Shown: positions 9,397 to 19,529, counted from the first letter of the stretch. The stretch is DNA of 64,000 nt from Desulfobulbaceae bacterium BRH_c16a (GCA_000961725.1 LADS01000026.1:19876-83875), one strand, 5' to 3'. The notes: generated by a model not told the origin, from the sequence alone. Numbers and translations are program-made.

Positions 9397-11415
9397 ATGT
9401 TCGGCAGACTGACCCTTTCGGCAATGTACCATGAAGATCTCATCGTTATGGCCGCCGTGGCCGGTTCGCTGGCGATGGGCCTGGCGCTTGTGGTCATGAT
9501 CACCTACAAACGGAAGTGGACATACCTCTGGACGGAATGGCTGACCAGCCTCGACCACAAAAGGATCGGTATAATGTATATCTGTCTGGCCCTGGTCATG
9601 ATGCTGAGGGGAATTGCCGATGCCCTGATGATGCGGGTCCAGCAGGCCGTTGCCGTAGGGACTTCTTATGGCTATCTCGGGCCGGATCACTTCAACCAGA
9701 TCTTCACCGCCCACGGCACGATCATGATCATTTTCGTGGCCATGCCGTTTCTGTCCGGCCTGATGAACATCGTCGTTCCGCTGCAGATCGGTGCCAGGGA
9801 TGTGGCATTTCCCTTCCTGAATTCGGTCAGCTTCTGGCTGACCGCGGCCGGAGCATTGCTGGTCATGGTCTCCTTAGGGGTAGGTGAATTTTCCAAGGCC
9901 GGCTGGTCCGGGTATTCCCCCATGACCGAGATGAACATCAGTCCGGACTCGGGTGTCGACTACTGGTTATGGTCGATGCAGATAGCAGGGCTCGGCTCAC
10001 TTCTGACCAGCATCAATTTTATCGTCACTATCATGAACATGCGCGCCCCGGGAATGACGCTCATGCGGATGCCGATCTTCACCTGGAATGCCCTGTGCAC
10101 TTCCGTGCTTATTCTTTTTGCCTTCCCCGTTCTGACCGCCGCTTTAGCCATGGTGACATTCGATCGGTACATGGACATGCATTTTTTCAGCAACACCCAC
10201 GGCGGCAACCTGATGATGTATGTCAATCTGTTCTGGATGTGGGGTCATCCCGAGGTCTATATTGTCGTCCTGCCGGCTTTCGGGATCTTTTCCGAAGTCA
10301 CGCCCACCTTCTCGGGAAAACCGTTGTTCGGTTATACCTCCATGGTATTTGCCACTATTGCGATTACCTTTTTGTCTTTCGGCGTCTGGCTGCACCACTT
10401 TTTCACCATGGGAGCCGGTCCCGCGGTAAACTTCTTCTTTGGTTTCGCCACCATGATCATTGCCATTCCGACCGGCGTGAAGATCTTCAACTGGCTGTTC
10501 ACCATGTACCGCGGCCGGATACGGTTCACTTCGCCGATGTACTGGACCGTGGGATTTATCACGGCTTTTGCCGTCGGGGGGATGACGGGCGTGCTGCTGG
10601 CCTCGCCTCCTGCCAATTTCGTGCTGCACAACAGCCTTTTCCTGATCGCCCACTTCCACAATGTGCTGATCGCCGGGGCGCTGTTCGGCTACTTCGCCGG
10701 TTTTACCTACTGGTTTCCGAAAGCCTTCGGCTTTACCCTGAGCGAAAAATGGGGCAAACGGGCGTTCTGGTCCTGGATTATCGGCTTTTACCTGGCCTTT
10801 TTCCCCCTGTATGCCCTGGGATTCATGGGAATGCCCCGCCGCATGCTGCATTACGACAACCCGGCATGGCGGCCTTATCTTCTCCTTGCTGCCGCCGGGG
10901 CCGCCCTGATCCTGTTCGGTATTATCTGTCAGATGATTCAATTAATCGTGAGCATCAGGCAACGCCTTGCCAACCGCGATCTGACAGGCGACCCCTGGAA
11001 CGGCCGCACCCTGGAATGGTCCACAGCCTCGCCGCCGCCATTCTACAATTTCGCCAGGATTCCGACTGTGCACGGAATCGACGCCTTTAACGACATGAAG
11101 GAGAAAAAGATCGCGTATCGCAAACCCGACCGATACGAGGACATCCATATGCCCAGAAACACCGCCTACGGCTTCATCAACGGCATGCTGGCCTTTGTCT
11201 TCGGCTTCGCCATGATCTGGCATATCTGGTGGCTGGCTCTTTTCAGCGCTGCAGGTCTGCTTTTTGCCATCATCGCCCGCGCTTCCGACGATAACATCCA
11301 TACCACCGTGCCTGCCGCCGAAGTCGAACGGATCGAGCAGGAACATTACCGGCAGGTGAGCGCCTACCAACGGTCCGCAAGACAAGCTCAACGCCGAAAA
11401 TTTTCCGGGAGGTAA
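9397..11415 (+). CDS. cyoB: Cytochrome bo3 quinol oxidase subunit I
   Basis: 672 residues starting one base after the cyoA stop. This is the catalytic core that reduces O2 to water while pumping protons. Key residues fall at the same numbers as in E. coli CyoB: heme ligands H106, H419 and H421; CuB ligands H284, H333 and H334; and cross-linked Tyr288 ([19 protein letters not shown]). Residues linked to quinone binding in E. coli, R71, D75, H98 and Q101, are all present. A longer in-frame reading back to 9301 would overlap cyoA and is rejected. It is a strict quinol oxidase by these marks. Confidence 0.95.
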   Translation: MFGRLTLSAMYHEDLIVMAAVAGSLAMGLALVVMITYKRKWTYLWTEWLTSLDHKRIGIMYICLALVMMLRGIADALMMRVQQAVAVGTSYGYLGPDHFNQIFTAHGTIMIIFVAMPFLSGLMNIVVPLQIGARDVAFPFLNSVSFWLTAAGALLVMVSLGVGEFSKAGWSGYSPMTEMNISPDSGVDYWLWSMQIAGLGSLLTSINFIVTIMNMRAPGMTLMRMPIFTWNALCTSVLILFAFPVLTAALAMVTFDRYMDMHFFSNTHGGNLMMYVNLFWMWGHPEVYIVVLPAFGIFSEVTPTFSGKPLFGYTSMVFATIAITFLSFGVWLHHFFTMGAGPAVNFFFGFATMIIAIPTGVKIFNWLFTMYRGRIRFTSPMYWTVGFITAFAVGGMTGVLLASPPANFVLHNSLFLIAHFHNVLIAGALFGYFAGFTYWFPKAFGFTLSEKWGKRAFWSWIIGFYLAFFPLYALGFMGMPRRMLHYDNPAWRPYLLLAAAGAALILFGIICQMIQLIVSIRQRLANRDLTGDPWNGRTLEWSTASPPPFYNFARIPTVHGIDAFNDMKEKKIAYRKPDRYEDIHMPRNTAYGFINGMLAFVFGFAMIWHIWWLALFSAAGLLFAIIARASDDNIHTTVPAAEVERIEQEHYRQVSAYQRSARQAQRRKFSGR

Positions 11416-11417
11416 AC

Positions 11418-12032
11418 ATGACAACGGAGGCCCGGGGAATCGCTGCCACTCCTCACGAAGCATTTGCAGAACACGATGTCTCAGCCGGTCAGGCATTCGG
11501 CTTCTGGCTCTACCTGATGTCCGACCTGGTGCTCTTTTCCGCCCTTTTCGCGACGTTTGCCGTCCTCGCTCACAGCTTTGCCGGCGGCCCGACGGGCAAG
11601 GATATCATCCATCTGCCGTATGTCTTCGGCGAAACCATGCTCCTGCTGTTCAGCAGCGGAACCTGTGGCCTGGCCATGCTGAACATGTACGCAGGCAGGC
11701 GGACCCCAGTTCTCGCGTGGCTCGCTGTCACGTTTGTGCTGGGATTTGGCTTTATCCTCATGGAGCTCCACGAATTCCGGACCTTGATCGTTGACGGTCA
11801 CGGACCGGACCGGAGTGCGTACCTTTCGGCATTTTTTACCCTGATCGGCACCCATGGCCTCCATGTCGCCTCCGGCCTGATATGGATGGCCGTGATGATA
11901 AATCAGGTGATCGTCAAAGGCTTGACCATACCTGTCCAGTCCCGTCTGATGCGCCTGAGCATGTTCTGGCATTTTCTCGATATCGTATGGGTGGCCGTAT
12001 TTACCGTCGTCTACCTGATGGGGGTCCTGTAA
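11418..12032 (+). CDS. cyoC: Cytochrome bo3 quinol oxidase subunit III
   Basis: 204 residues with five hydrophobic helices. [19 protein letters not shown] near the start, FILMELHEF in the middle and [14 protein letters not shown] followed by [13 protein letters not shown] near the end are the subunit III pattern; Glu and His in these helices are conserved in the family. GGGAGG stands six bases before ATG 11418. The subunit stabilises the core and supports proton entry. Confidence 0.93.
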   Translation: MTTEARGIAATPHEAFAEHDVSAGQAFGFWLYLMSDLVLFSALFATFAVLAHSFAGGPTGKDIIHLPYVFGETMLLLFSSGTCGLAMLNMYAGRRTPVLAWLAVTFVLGFGFILMELHEFRTLIVDGHGPDRSAYLSAFFTLIGTHGLHVASGLIWMAVMINQVIVKGLTIPVQSRLMRLSMFWHFLDIVWVAVFTVVYLMGVL

Positions 12033-12356
12033 ATGACACAAACATCCTATGACAGCGGGGCAAGCCATGGAAGCTTGAAATCCTACACCGTCGGTTTCCT
12101 TCTTTCGATTGCCCTGACCGTAGTCGCATTTGGCGTGGCGATGAGCGGCACGCTGCCCCGTCCGGCCATTTTTATTATTATTCTTGCCGCCGCAGTCGCC
12201 CAGATCCTCGTGCACCTCCATTACTTCCTGCACCTGGATACCTCGTCGGCTGAGCGCTGGAACCTGCTGGCTTTCCTGTTCACGGTGATGATCATGATTA
12301 TTTTTATCGGTGGGTCTATCTGGATCATGTACAACCTGAATTACCGCATGATGTAG
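12033..12356 (+). CDS. cyoD: Cytochrome bo3 quinol oxidase subunit IV
   Basis: 107 residues. The ATG follows the cyoC stop directly. Three hydrophobic helices with LKSYTVGFLLSIALTVVAFG and the QILVHLHYFLHL segment are typical of CyoD, a small assembly and stability subunit. The stop codon TAG is the last base triplet before a mobile repeat that begins at 12357, so that element inserted or ended exactly at the edge of the operon without damaging it. Confidence 0.93.
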   Translation: MTQTSYDSGASHGSLKSYTVGFLLSIALTVVAFGVAMSGTLPRPAIFIIILAAAVAQILVHLHYFLHLDTSSAERWNLLAFLFTVMIMIIFIGGSIWIMYNLNYRMM

Positions 12357-12464
12357 GTAACCGTTCACCAGCACCCCATTTTCGTCCGATCAGGCCACCT
12401 CACATAGCCAACTATAGCTCGGCGGCCTGCTTGAACGAACCTGGAGCACTGGATGAACGGTTAC
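12357..12464 (+). mobile_element. MITE-like repeat, copy 1
   Basis: A 108-bp non-coding unit with terminal inverted repeats GTAACCGTTCA at the left and TGAACGGTTAC at the right. A second, inverted and slightly longer copy lies at 55401-55530, sharing the inner blocks CCGATCAGGCCAC and GGCGGCCTGCTTGAACGAAC. The same end sequence GTAACCGTTCACC starts the DUF4338-encoding element at 63242. No target-site duplication is visible. It is best read as a non-autonomous relative of a transposable element. The remaining bases up to the pfkB start show no gene. Confidence 0.7.
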
Positions 12465-12545
12465 AGATCCGGGTTATGCAATCTGGGGATGTGTTAACGA
12501 TTACTGATGCATTAAAAACTGAAGATTATGACGAAGAGGAACAAC

Positions 12546-13490
12546 ATGGCAGATGAAAAAACAATTGTAACCCTTACCCTGAATCCCTGCCTCGATATCA
12601 GCGCCGAGGTGGACGACCTGAAACCGGACAACAAGCTGCGCTGTCGCAACGTCAGACGCGAGCCCGGCGGGGGCGGAGTCAATGTCAGCCGGGCGATCAC
12701 CCTTCTTGGAGGCAGGGCCAGAGCGGTATTTCCAGCAGGCGGGGGTACAGGTAAAAGAATCGACGAATCCCTGAAAAGAATGGGAGTCGATAGTCACCCT
12801 GTTTTTATCGAAAGGCTGACCAGGGAAAGTTTCGCGGTGCGGGAACTGCACCACGGCGAACAGTATCGTTTCGCCATGCCCGGCCCCGAGCTGAAAGAAT
12901 GGCAGATGTGCCTGCAGACTGTCATCGACTTTGACCCGCCGCCGGCCTATCTGATCCTATCGGGCAGTCTGCCGCCGGGCGTTCCCGAGAACTTCTACGC
13001 GCAGCTGGCCCGGCATTTTGCCGACCTCCCGACAAAAGTCATCCTGGATACTTCGGGAAAACCGTTCGAGCTTGCCCTGGGAGAACAGATATACTTGATA
13101 AAACCCAACCAGCAGGAGCTTGAGCAGCACTGCGACTGTTCTCTTGCCGAAGAAAAAGACCAGGAGAAGCTCTGCCGCGAGCTGGTCGATAAAAATAGCT
13201 GCGAAGTGCTGATCCTCACTCTCGGCAAAAACGGGGCGCTGCTCACCACAAGAGACGATCAGTTTCGAGCGGCAGGGATTGAGGTTGACGAGGTCAGCTC
13301 CGTTGGCGCTGGCGACAGTTTTGTCGGTGGAATGATACTTGCCTTGCAGCGGGGATGGCAGATGCGGGATGCCTTCCTCTACGGCATGGCAGCCGGTACC
13401 GCGGCAATGCTCTCGGAAGGCACCCAGTTGTGCGACAAGGACGATACGGACCGGTTTTTCAAGATCCTGCAGCAACGTCAGCGCGGATAA
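12546..13490 (+). CDS. pfkB: PfkB-family phosphofructokinase (hexose-phosphate kinase)
   Basis: 314 residues from ATG 12546, which has GAGGA five bases upstream; an upstream ATG at 12528 is less likely. It belongs to the ribokinase/PfkB group: LTLNPCLDIS at the start, the substrate-binding PGGGGVNVSRA motif, and the C-terminal GAGDSFVGGM motif with catalytic Asp257. Members phosphorylate fructose-6-P (Pfk-2), fructose-1-P or tagatose-6-P. The NPCLD and GGGGVN forms resemble E. coli Pfk-2, so glycolytic use of sugar released from the glucan and trehalose genes is plausible. It converges on the P-type ATPase gene with a three-base gap. Confidence 0.85.
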   Translation: MADEKTIVTLTLNPCLDISAEVDDLKPDNKLRCRNVRREPGGGGVNVSRAITLLGGRARAVFPAGGGTGKRIDESLKRMGVDSHPVFIERLTRESFAVRELHHGEQYRFAMPGPELKEWQMCLQTVIDFDPPPAYLILSGSLPPGVPENFYAQLARHFADLPTKVILDTSGKPFELALGEQIYLIKPNQQELEQHCDCSLAEEKDQEKLCRELVDKNSCEVLILTLGKNGALLTTRDDQFRAAGIEVDEVSSVGAGDSFVGGMILALQRGWQMRDAFLYGMAAGTAAMLSEGTQLCDKDDTDRFFKILQQRQRG

Positions 13491-13493
13491 TAT

Positions 13494-16196
13494 CTATTCG
13501 CTCTCTTGCTTTTTGACCTTCGAGGAATAGAACCGGATACCCGGCAAGAAAACGCCCAGGACAACAGGAATGAGACTCAGCAGGATAATAACGGCCCAGC
13601 CGTCGATTCCCGGCGGAACGGTCTGCAGAAGAAATGCAAGCGGCCCCAGGTACACCGCGGCAAGCAGCAGCACCAGGCACATTCCCCAGGCACCCCACAT
13701 CCATTTATTTGAAATTACGTCGTTATGCCAGACTTTCGTCCCCCTGTCGCGCAGATTGAAAACGAACCATAGCTTGGCCAGGGCAAGCGTCAAAAAAGAA
13801 ACCGTGACTGCCTGTTTTTCTTCATAGCCCAGATAATAGAGAGCAATCGCCAGCGCCCCGAGAACGTGAGCGCCGATAACCACGCTCCAGCCGGCGATGG
13901 ACAGCCAGTGGTGGCGGGTCAGGACGGATTCCTCCGCCTGCCGCGGCGGCCTCTTCATGACATCGGCGGAACCCCGGCCGACCCCGAGGGCAAGGGCCGG
14001 AAAGACGTCGGTCAGCACGTTGAGATAAAGAATCTGCAGGGGCTTCAGGGGGATCGGCACCTGTGCCAGCGACGCCAGCGCCACCACCAGGACTTCGGCG
14101 ATATTGGTGCAGAGCATGAAGATAACCGACTTGCGGATATTGGCAAAAATGATCCGGCCTTCCCGGACGGCCGCGACGATAGTCGAAAACTTGTCGTCGC
14201 GCAGCACCATATCGGCCACCTGTTTGGCCGCATCCGTGCCCCTTTGCCCCATGGCGATGCCGATATCGGCGCGCTTCAGCGCAGGCGCATCGTTGACGCC
14301 GTCTCCGGTCATGGCAATGATCAGGCCGCTTTCCTGGTAGAATTTAACCAGATTATATTTCTGCTCCGGCGTCACCCGGGCAAAGATGTCGGCACCGAGG
14401 ACACGGCTGTGCTCTTCTTTCGACAATTCCTCCGGTTCGGCCAGCTCCGAACCGTGAAACGCCCGCCCGCCCGAACCGAGTCCGACCTTCTCGCCGATAG
14501 CGGCGCCGGTGTCGGCCCGGTCTCCGGTCACCATCACCACGCGAATACCGGCATCCTGACATTGCTCTATTGCTTGCCGGACCTCGGCGCGCGGCGGATC
14601 GAGCATTGCCGCAAGGCCGACGAAGCAGAGGTTTTCATAGGGATTTTCATCGACACCGGCAGTTTCTTTGTCGGCAAACGCCAGCACCCGCAAACCTTTC
14701 GCGGCGAGTTTGTCAATCGTATCGCGCCACTCCCGGCGCGACTCGTCCGCCAAGGCCGCAGAACCCTCTTCCGACACAAGCCGGTCGCATGCCTCGAGCA
14801 CTCGATCGGGAGCGCCTTTGACCGCAACGTAATATCGCGATCCGTTCCCCTTATCCGGCGTTCGATGAAACGTCGCCATCATCATCGTCTCGGAATCGAA
14901 GGAGACCTCGCGCTCTTCCGCCAGCTCTTCCACCAGTTTCCGCCGCTCAAGACCTTGGCGGGCCGCCGCTTCGAGAAGCGCCGTCTCCGTCGGATCACCG
15001 GCAAAACCACCTTCCTTTTCTTCATCCGGCATGGCGTTGGAACATAAAGCTCCGATTTTCAGCAGGCGAACAAGCGAAGACTTCTCACTTACATTCTGCC
15101 GATCGGCCCGATCCAGACTCGCCGATTCGAGCGGTGTGACCAGCTCCCGGACTGTCATTTTATTTTCCGTCAGCGTCCCGGTCTTATCGGTAAAAATAAC
15201 CGAAGTCGCGCCGAGTGTTTCCACGGCGGTCAGACGATTGATCAAGGCGTTGTTTTTCGCCATCAACCACATGCCGCGCGCCAGGGCGATGGTCGCCACG
15301 ATGGGCAAACCCTCCGGGATGGCGGCAACCCCCAGGGCGATGGCCGTCTCGATCATGATGACAGCTTCACGGCCTGCCGCAAGACCCGCGACGCCGACAA
15401 TGACGGCGACGGCAATGGTGATCCACGCCAGCCTCCTGCCCAGTTGATCAAGCCGTTTCTGCAGCGGGGGCGTCTTGCTCTCCGCTGTTGCGGCAAGCTG
15501 GGAAATGCGGCCGAGTTCCGTCGACACACCGGTGGCGACGACGACACCTTCAACCTCGCCTTCACTGATGGACGTCCCTTTATAGAGCATGCCGGTTCGC
15601 TCATGGAGAGGAGCGTCCGCATCGACCGGGTCCGTCGATTTGTTGACTGAAACGGATTCGCCGGTCAGGGCCGCCTCATTGACCCGTGCCCCTTTGGGAC
15701 CGAGCAACCGCAGATCGGCCGGGACCAGATCCTCGTCGCCCAGCAAAACGATATCGCCGGGGACGAGATCGGAAGCGGCGATTTCCTGCTCTTTGCCCTG
15801 CCGCCGGACTGAAGTCGTATGTTTTCCAAGCTTCCGCAACGCCTCCATCGACCGTACGGCCTTGTATTCAGTGAAAAAGCCGATGGCGGTATTTATCGCC
15901 GTCACGGCGACCAGGGCCAGACCTTCCGGCCAGCGGGCGGTGGCAAGGGCAACCACGGCCGCCGCCACAAGAATCAAGACAACGATGCTTTTAAATTGAT
16001 TCAAAAGGATGGGGAAGGCGCCTGGGGCCTTTTCTTCCTGCAACTCGTTCAGGCCATACCGCTCCCGCCTTTTCCGTACTTCGTCGTCGCCGAGCCCCTG
16101 CGCAGTTTCAACGTCCAGGTGACGCACCACCTCCTCGGTCGTCATGGCGTGAAAAGGTTTGTCGCCGTTTTTTTTCTCTTCAGCCTGGTTATCCAA
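13494..16196 (-). CDS. P-type cation-transporting ATPase (P2A Ca2+-type)
   Basis: About 900 residues. AGGAGGT followed six bases later by TTG at 16196 gives the best start; an ATG at 16220 has no ribosome site. The protein has an N-terminal cation-ATPase domain, an actuator domain with LTGES, the phosphorylation motif DKTGTLTENKMT (near residue 336), an ATP-binding domain and the TGDGVNDAPALK hinge. Helix M4 carries AAIPEGLP and helix M6 carries LNVLTD, the ion-site pattern of P2A (Ca2+, SERCA/PMR1-like) pumps, so export of Ca2+ or Mn2+ is most likely. It follows ppsA by 33 bases on the same strand. Confidence 0.85.
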   Translation of the reverse strand: MDNQAEEKKNGDKPFHAMTTEEVVRHLDVETAQGLGDDEVRKRRERYGLNELQEEKAPGAFPILLNQFKSIVVLILVAAAVVALATARWPEGLALVAVTAINTAIGFFTEYKAVRSMEALRKLGKHTTSVRRQGKEQEIAASDLVPGDIVLLGDEDLVPADLRLLGPKGARVNEAALTGESVSVNKSTDPVDADAPLHERTGMLYKGTSISEGEVEGVVVATGVSTELGRISQLAATAESKTPPLQKRLDQLGRRLAWITIAVAVIVGVAGLAAGREAVIMIETAIALGVAAIPEGLPIVATIALARGMWLMAKNNALINRLTAVETLGATSVIFTDKTGTLTENKMTVRELVTPLESASLDRADRQNVSEKSSLVRLLKIGALCSNAMPDEEKEGGFAGDPTETALLEAAARQGLERRKLVEELAEEREVSFDSETMMMATFHRTPDKGNGSRYYVAVKGAPDRVLEACDRLVSEEGSAALADESRREWRDTIDKLAAKGLRVLAFADKETAGVDENPYENLCFVGLAAMLDPPRAEVRQAIEQCQDAGIRVVMVTGDRADTGAAIGEKVGLGSGGRAFHGSELAEPEELSKEEHSRVLGADIFARVTPEQKYNLVKFYQESGLIIAMTGDGVNDAPALKRADIGIAMGQRGTDAAKQVADMVLRDDKFSTIVAAVREGRIIFANIRKSVIFMLCTNIAEVLVVALASLAQVPIPLKPLQILYLNVLTDVFPALALGVGRGSADVMKRPPRQAEESVLTRHHWLSIAGWSVVIGAHVLGALAIALYYLGYEEKQAVTVSFLTLALAKLWFVFNLRDRGTKVWHNDVISNKWMWGAWGMCLVLLLAAVYLGPLAFLLQTVPPGIDGWAVIILLSLIPVVLGVFLPGIRFYSSKVKKQESE

Positions 16197-16229
16197 ATAT
16201 CGACCTCCTGAGAGCGACATTCGTCCCGG

Positions 16230-18638
16230 TCAACCCCTTCCCGCCCGCTCTTTTTCGGCGAGATGCCGTCTGACGGTTATGACCGAATCCGGATTGAGCG
16301 AGATGGAGTCTATGCCGCTGTCTACCAGAAATCCGGCAAACTCGGGATAGTCGCTGGGGGCCTGGCCGCAGATCCCGACCTTTTTGCCTGCTTCGTGCGC
16401 CCGGACGATGACCATTTCGATCATCGCCTTGACTGCTTCATTGCGTTCGTCAAACAACTCGGCAAGCTCGGCCAGATCGCGATCGACGCCGAGCACCAGC
16501 TGGGTCAGATCGTTCGAGCCGATTGAAAAGCCGTCGAAACGCCGGGCAAACTCGTGGGCAAGTACCACGTTGGAAGGGATCTCGCACATCACATAGACTT
16601 CAAGCCCGTTCTTGCCGCGCTGCAGACCGTTCTCGGCCATCACCTCGAGCACTTTATCAGCTTCTTTCACGGTGCGGCAGAAGGGGATCATCACGACCAC
16701 GTTGTCAAAGCCCAGCTTCTCGCGGACCCGGCGGATCGCCCTGCATTCGAGATCGAACCCTTTTCGGTATCGCTCGCTGTAGTAACGGGAAGCGCCGCGA
16801 AAACCCAGCATCGGGTTTTCCTCTTCCGGTTCGAAGTACTTTCCGCCGATGAGATTGGCATATTCGTTGGTTTTCAGATCGCTCATCCGGACGATGACCG
16901 GTTTTGGATACTGCGACGCGGCTATCTTGCCGATACCGCGCGACAGATGGTCGACAAAGTACTCGGTGTAGTCTTCAAACCCGCGGGTCAACTCGTTTAT
17001 CTGCCTGCGAACCGCCTGGTCTTCAATCCGCTCGGGATGGACGAGGGCCATCGGGTGAATCTTTATTATATTATTGATAATGAACTCCATCCGGGCCAGG
17101 CCGATGCCGTCGGCAGGAAGACGCCACCAGCGGAAAGCGGCATCCGGGGTGGCGATGTTCATCATGATCTTCACTTCAGTCTGCGGAATGGACTCGAGAT
17201 CGATTTCAGCCTCGTCATAGGCGAGTTTTCCTTCGTAAACGATTCCTTTCTCCCCTTCGGCACAGCAGACCGTGACGAACTCGTGCCCCTGCAGCGTATC
17301 CATCGCCTTCTCGGCCCCGACGATGGCCGGGATCCCCAGCTCACGGCTGACGATCGCGGCGTGGCTCGTCCTGCCTCCGTGCTCGGTGACGATTGCCGAC
17401 GCCCGCTTCATGATCGGCCCCCAGTCCGGATCGGTCATCTCGGTAACGAGAACCGAACCGTCGATAAATCGCTCCATCTCGTCGTGACGATGGAGAACGT
17501 CGACCTTGCCGACGGCAATGGCGTCGCCTACCGCAAGGCCGCTGACCAGCACCTCACCCCGCTCCTTCAAGCTGTAATGCTTCAAGGAACCGGCCTGCTT
17601 CTGCGAATGCACGGTCTCGGGACGGGCCTGGACGATAAAGATATCGCCGGTCTCGCCGTCTTTGGCCCATTCCATGTCCATCGGCTTGCGATAATGGTCT
17701 TCGATCGCACAGGCCCACCTCGCCAGCAAGAGGATCTCTTCGTCGGTCAGCACAAAGCTGTCTCTTTTTTTGCGCGGAGTGTCGGTATTCTTGACTGTTT
17801 TCGACCCGCCGGTGGCGTAGACCATGGTTTTTTCCTTGGCGCCGAGCTTTTTCTCGATGATCGGCGACATTCCGTCTTTCTTCAGCAAGGGCTTGAAAAC
17901 CCTGTATTCATCGGGGGTAACGGTGCCCTGGACGATATTCTCGCCGAGGCCCCAGACACCGTCGATCATCGCCACATCCGGAAAACCCGATTCGGTGTCG
18001 AGTGAAAACATCACCCCCGCAGCGGCCAGATCGGAACGCACCATTTTCTGCACTCCGACCGAGAGGGCGACCTCCATATGATCAAAGTTCCTTTCCTCAC
18101 GGTAGGAGATCGCCCTGTCGGTGAACAGCGAGGCAAAACATTTGCGGCAGGCTTCAAGCAGTTCCTTCTCGCCGACAACATTGAGAAAGGTTTCCTGCTG
18201 CCCGGCAAAACTTGCTTCCGGCAGGTCTTCGGCGGTCGCGCTGCTGCGTACGGCGACATCGACCTCTTTGTCTTTTCCCGTGTCGTCTGTCCGGTAGCGC
18301 TTGGAAAGTTCGCGGTAGGCACCTACGATCGCCTCAGCTATCCAGGTCGGAAACTCACCATCGAGAAAGAGTCTGCGGATCGACCTCCCGGTCTGTTCCA
18401 GGGTCTGTTCATTTTTGCGGAGTTTTGCCAGGGCATGCCTGAGACGACTCCGCAGATTATTGACCTCGACAAATTCCCAGTAGGCTTCGGCTGTCGTTGC
18501 AAACCCGCCGGGAACCCGCACCCCCTCATTCGCAAGAGCCCGGATCATTTCGCCAAGGGAGGCGTTCTTGCCGCCGACAGTCGCAATGTCCTGCACGGTA
18601 AGATCTTCAAACCATTTGATATATTCTGTTTTTGCCAT
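16230..18638 (-). CDS. ppsA: Phosphoenolpyruvate synthase
   Basis: 802 residues, near the usual 790-810. It converts pyruvate, ATP and water to PEP, AMP and phosphate for gluconeogenesis. The N-terminal ATP-grasp domain begins VGGKNASLGEMI. The swivelling phospho-His domain has EHGGRTSHAAIVSRELG (His near 425). The C-terminal PEP/pyruvate barrel has MLGFRGASRYY, YVMCEIPSNV and GFSIGSNDLTQLVLGVDRD, with the active-site Cys in VGICGQAPSDYPEFA. It opens a two-gene unit with the P-type ATPase gene. PEP made here could feed the sugar-storage pathway encoded further right. Confidence 0.94.
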   Translation of the reverse strand: MAKTEYIKWFEDLTVQDIATVGGKNASLGEMIRALANEGVRVPGGFATTAEAYWEFVEVNNLRSRLRHALAKLRKNEQTLEQTGRSIRRLFLDGEFPTWIAEAIVGAYRELSKRYRTDDTGKDKEVDVAVRSSATAEDLPEASFAGQQETFLNVVGEKELLEACRKCFASLFTDRAISYREERNFDHMEVALSVGVQKMVRSDLAAAGVMFSLDTESGFPDVAMIDGVWGLGENIVQGTVTPDEYRVFKPLLKKDGMSPIIEKKLGAKEKTMVYATGGSKTVKNTDTPRKKRDSFVLTDEEILLLARWACAIEDHYRKPMDMEWAKDGETGDIFIVQARPETVHSQKQAGSLKHYSLKERGEVLVSGLAVGDAIAVGKVDVLHRHDEMERFIDGSVLVTEMTDPDWGPIMKRASAIVTEHGGRTSHAAIVSRELGIPAIVGAEKAMDTLQGHEFVTVCCAEGEKGIVYEGKLAYDEAEIDLESIPQTEVKIMMNIATPDAAFRWWRLPADGIGLARMEFIINNIIKIHPMALVHPERIEDQAVRRQINELTRGFEDYTEYFVDHLSRGIGKIAASQYPKPVIVRMSDLKTNEYANLIGGKYFEPEEENPMLGFRGASRYYSERYRKGFDLECRAIRRVREKLGFDNVVVMIPFCRTVKEADKVLEVMAENGLQRGKNGLEVYVMCEIPSNVVLAHEFARRFDGFSIGSNDLTQLVLGVDRDLAELAELFDERNEAVKAMIEMVIVRAHEAGKKVGICGQAPSDYPEFAGFLVDSGIDSISLNPDSVITVRRHLAEKERAGRG

Positions 18639-18784
18639 TTAAACACCCTCTGCGGAGGCCATTATAAAGAGACGGGTTTTGTGCCACGCATCAACATGAT
18701 TATCGTATTAACTCTTCCAATTCAATTATCGTGCCGGGCTCCTTTTCTTTAGTTTCGAGGGGAAAAGAGGGCGGGAAGAAAATA

Positions 18785-18800
18785 AGGTAAAGATTTTGCA
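18785..18800 (+). promoter_or_regulatory. Possible sigma-54 promoter of selenoprotein 1
   Basis: AGGTAAAGATTTTGCA has GG and GC spaced ten bases apart with TTTGCA at the -12 side, the core of the sigma-54 -24/-12 consensus. The -24 half is weak (AGGTAA instead of TGGCAC). It lies 58 bases before ATG 18858, a sensible leader length. The paralogous selenoprotein gene has a much better site at the same relative place, which adds some support. Confidence 0.4.
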
Positions 18801-18857
18801 TGTAACATGAAGAAGGAGTACTGCCCGAGTCGGGAAAACTGAAAAGAGAGGTGTCAA

Positions 18858-19424
18858 ATGTCTGCGATAGAATGGCAAAACATTCTTGGTTATGCGGAAG
18901 ATGCGGCCTTTTCCGAAAAAAAACCTATCCTGCTCTATCTTTTCAATTCCGCATGAAGCGGCTGTCGCCAGATGGATGCGGTTACGTATCCAGCGATAGA
19001 AGTCGTCGAGTTTGTCATGGAACATCTGATTCCTTTAAAGATAAACCTGACAGAAAAACCGTTTTACGAAAACTCCCGTGTCCTCTGGACACCGACCATA
19101 CTGATTCTCGATTACGACGGGAGTGAGCTTCAGCGGACAGTAGGATATCTTGCGCCGGACGAGTTCATCCCCATGCTTCATCTCGGCAAGGCGAAGCTGC
19201 GTCTCAGCCACGAAGAGTTCGACGGCGCCGAGGTTCACTTCAACCGCCTGCTGGAGCGCTATCCCGAAAGCGATGCTGTTCCTGAAGCACTTTACTTTCA
19301 GGGTGTTAACCGATATAAAATGAAAAACAACCCGATGGAACTGAAAGAGGCCTATGAAAAACTGCTCACCAGTCATCCGGACAACAGCTGGACCAAACGG
19401 GCGGCACCCTACCAGTTTATGTAA
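18858..19424 (+). CDS. Thioredoxin-like selenoprotein (UxxC), in-frame UGA at 18954
   Basis: 188 residues if the in-frame TGA at 18954-18956 is read as selenocysteine. ATG 18858 is preceded by a purine-rich GAGAGG site. The frame runs through LLYLFNSA, then U33-S-G-C36, then RQMDAVTYP, which puts Sec at the first redox position of a thioredoxin CxxC. The remaining fold continues with NLTEKPFYENSRVLWTPTI (thioredoxin cis-Pro region) and a C-terminal helical repeat domain (about 95-188) like a TPR. A paralogue at 43652 has TGA at the same codon, so a nonsense mutation is very unlikely. A stem of about five pairs (GUCGC with GCGGU) lies 10-30 bases after the UGA as a SECIS candidate. Role: probably thiol-disulfide or peroxide chemistry. 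Confidence 0.85.
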
Positions 19425-19529
19425 CGGCCGTGATCTCCCGCTGCCGGCTGCAGGCAAGGCAACGGCCTGCTCTATCCGAACAGACACGACAGTCGTCCGG
19501 CAATACAGGACCACCCCGGAGGAGGCAAC

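Noticed and set aside
13866..15047. 393-codon plus-strand frame inside the P-type ATPase gene
   Set aside because: The minus strand there encodes the DKTGT and GDGVND regions; the plus frame has no recognisable domain.
16554..18005. 483-codon plus-strand frame inside ppsA
   Set aside because: It is fully antisense to the conserved PEP synthase domains and has no motif or ribosome site.
18972..19424. A 150-residue gene starting after the UGA of selenoprotein 1
   Set aside because: It would begin in the middle of the thioredoxin active site, has no ribosome site at 18972, and ignores the intact upstream half that matches the paralogue.
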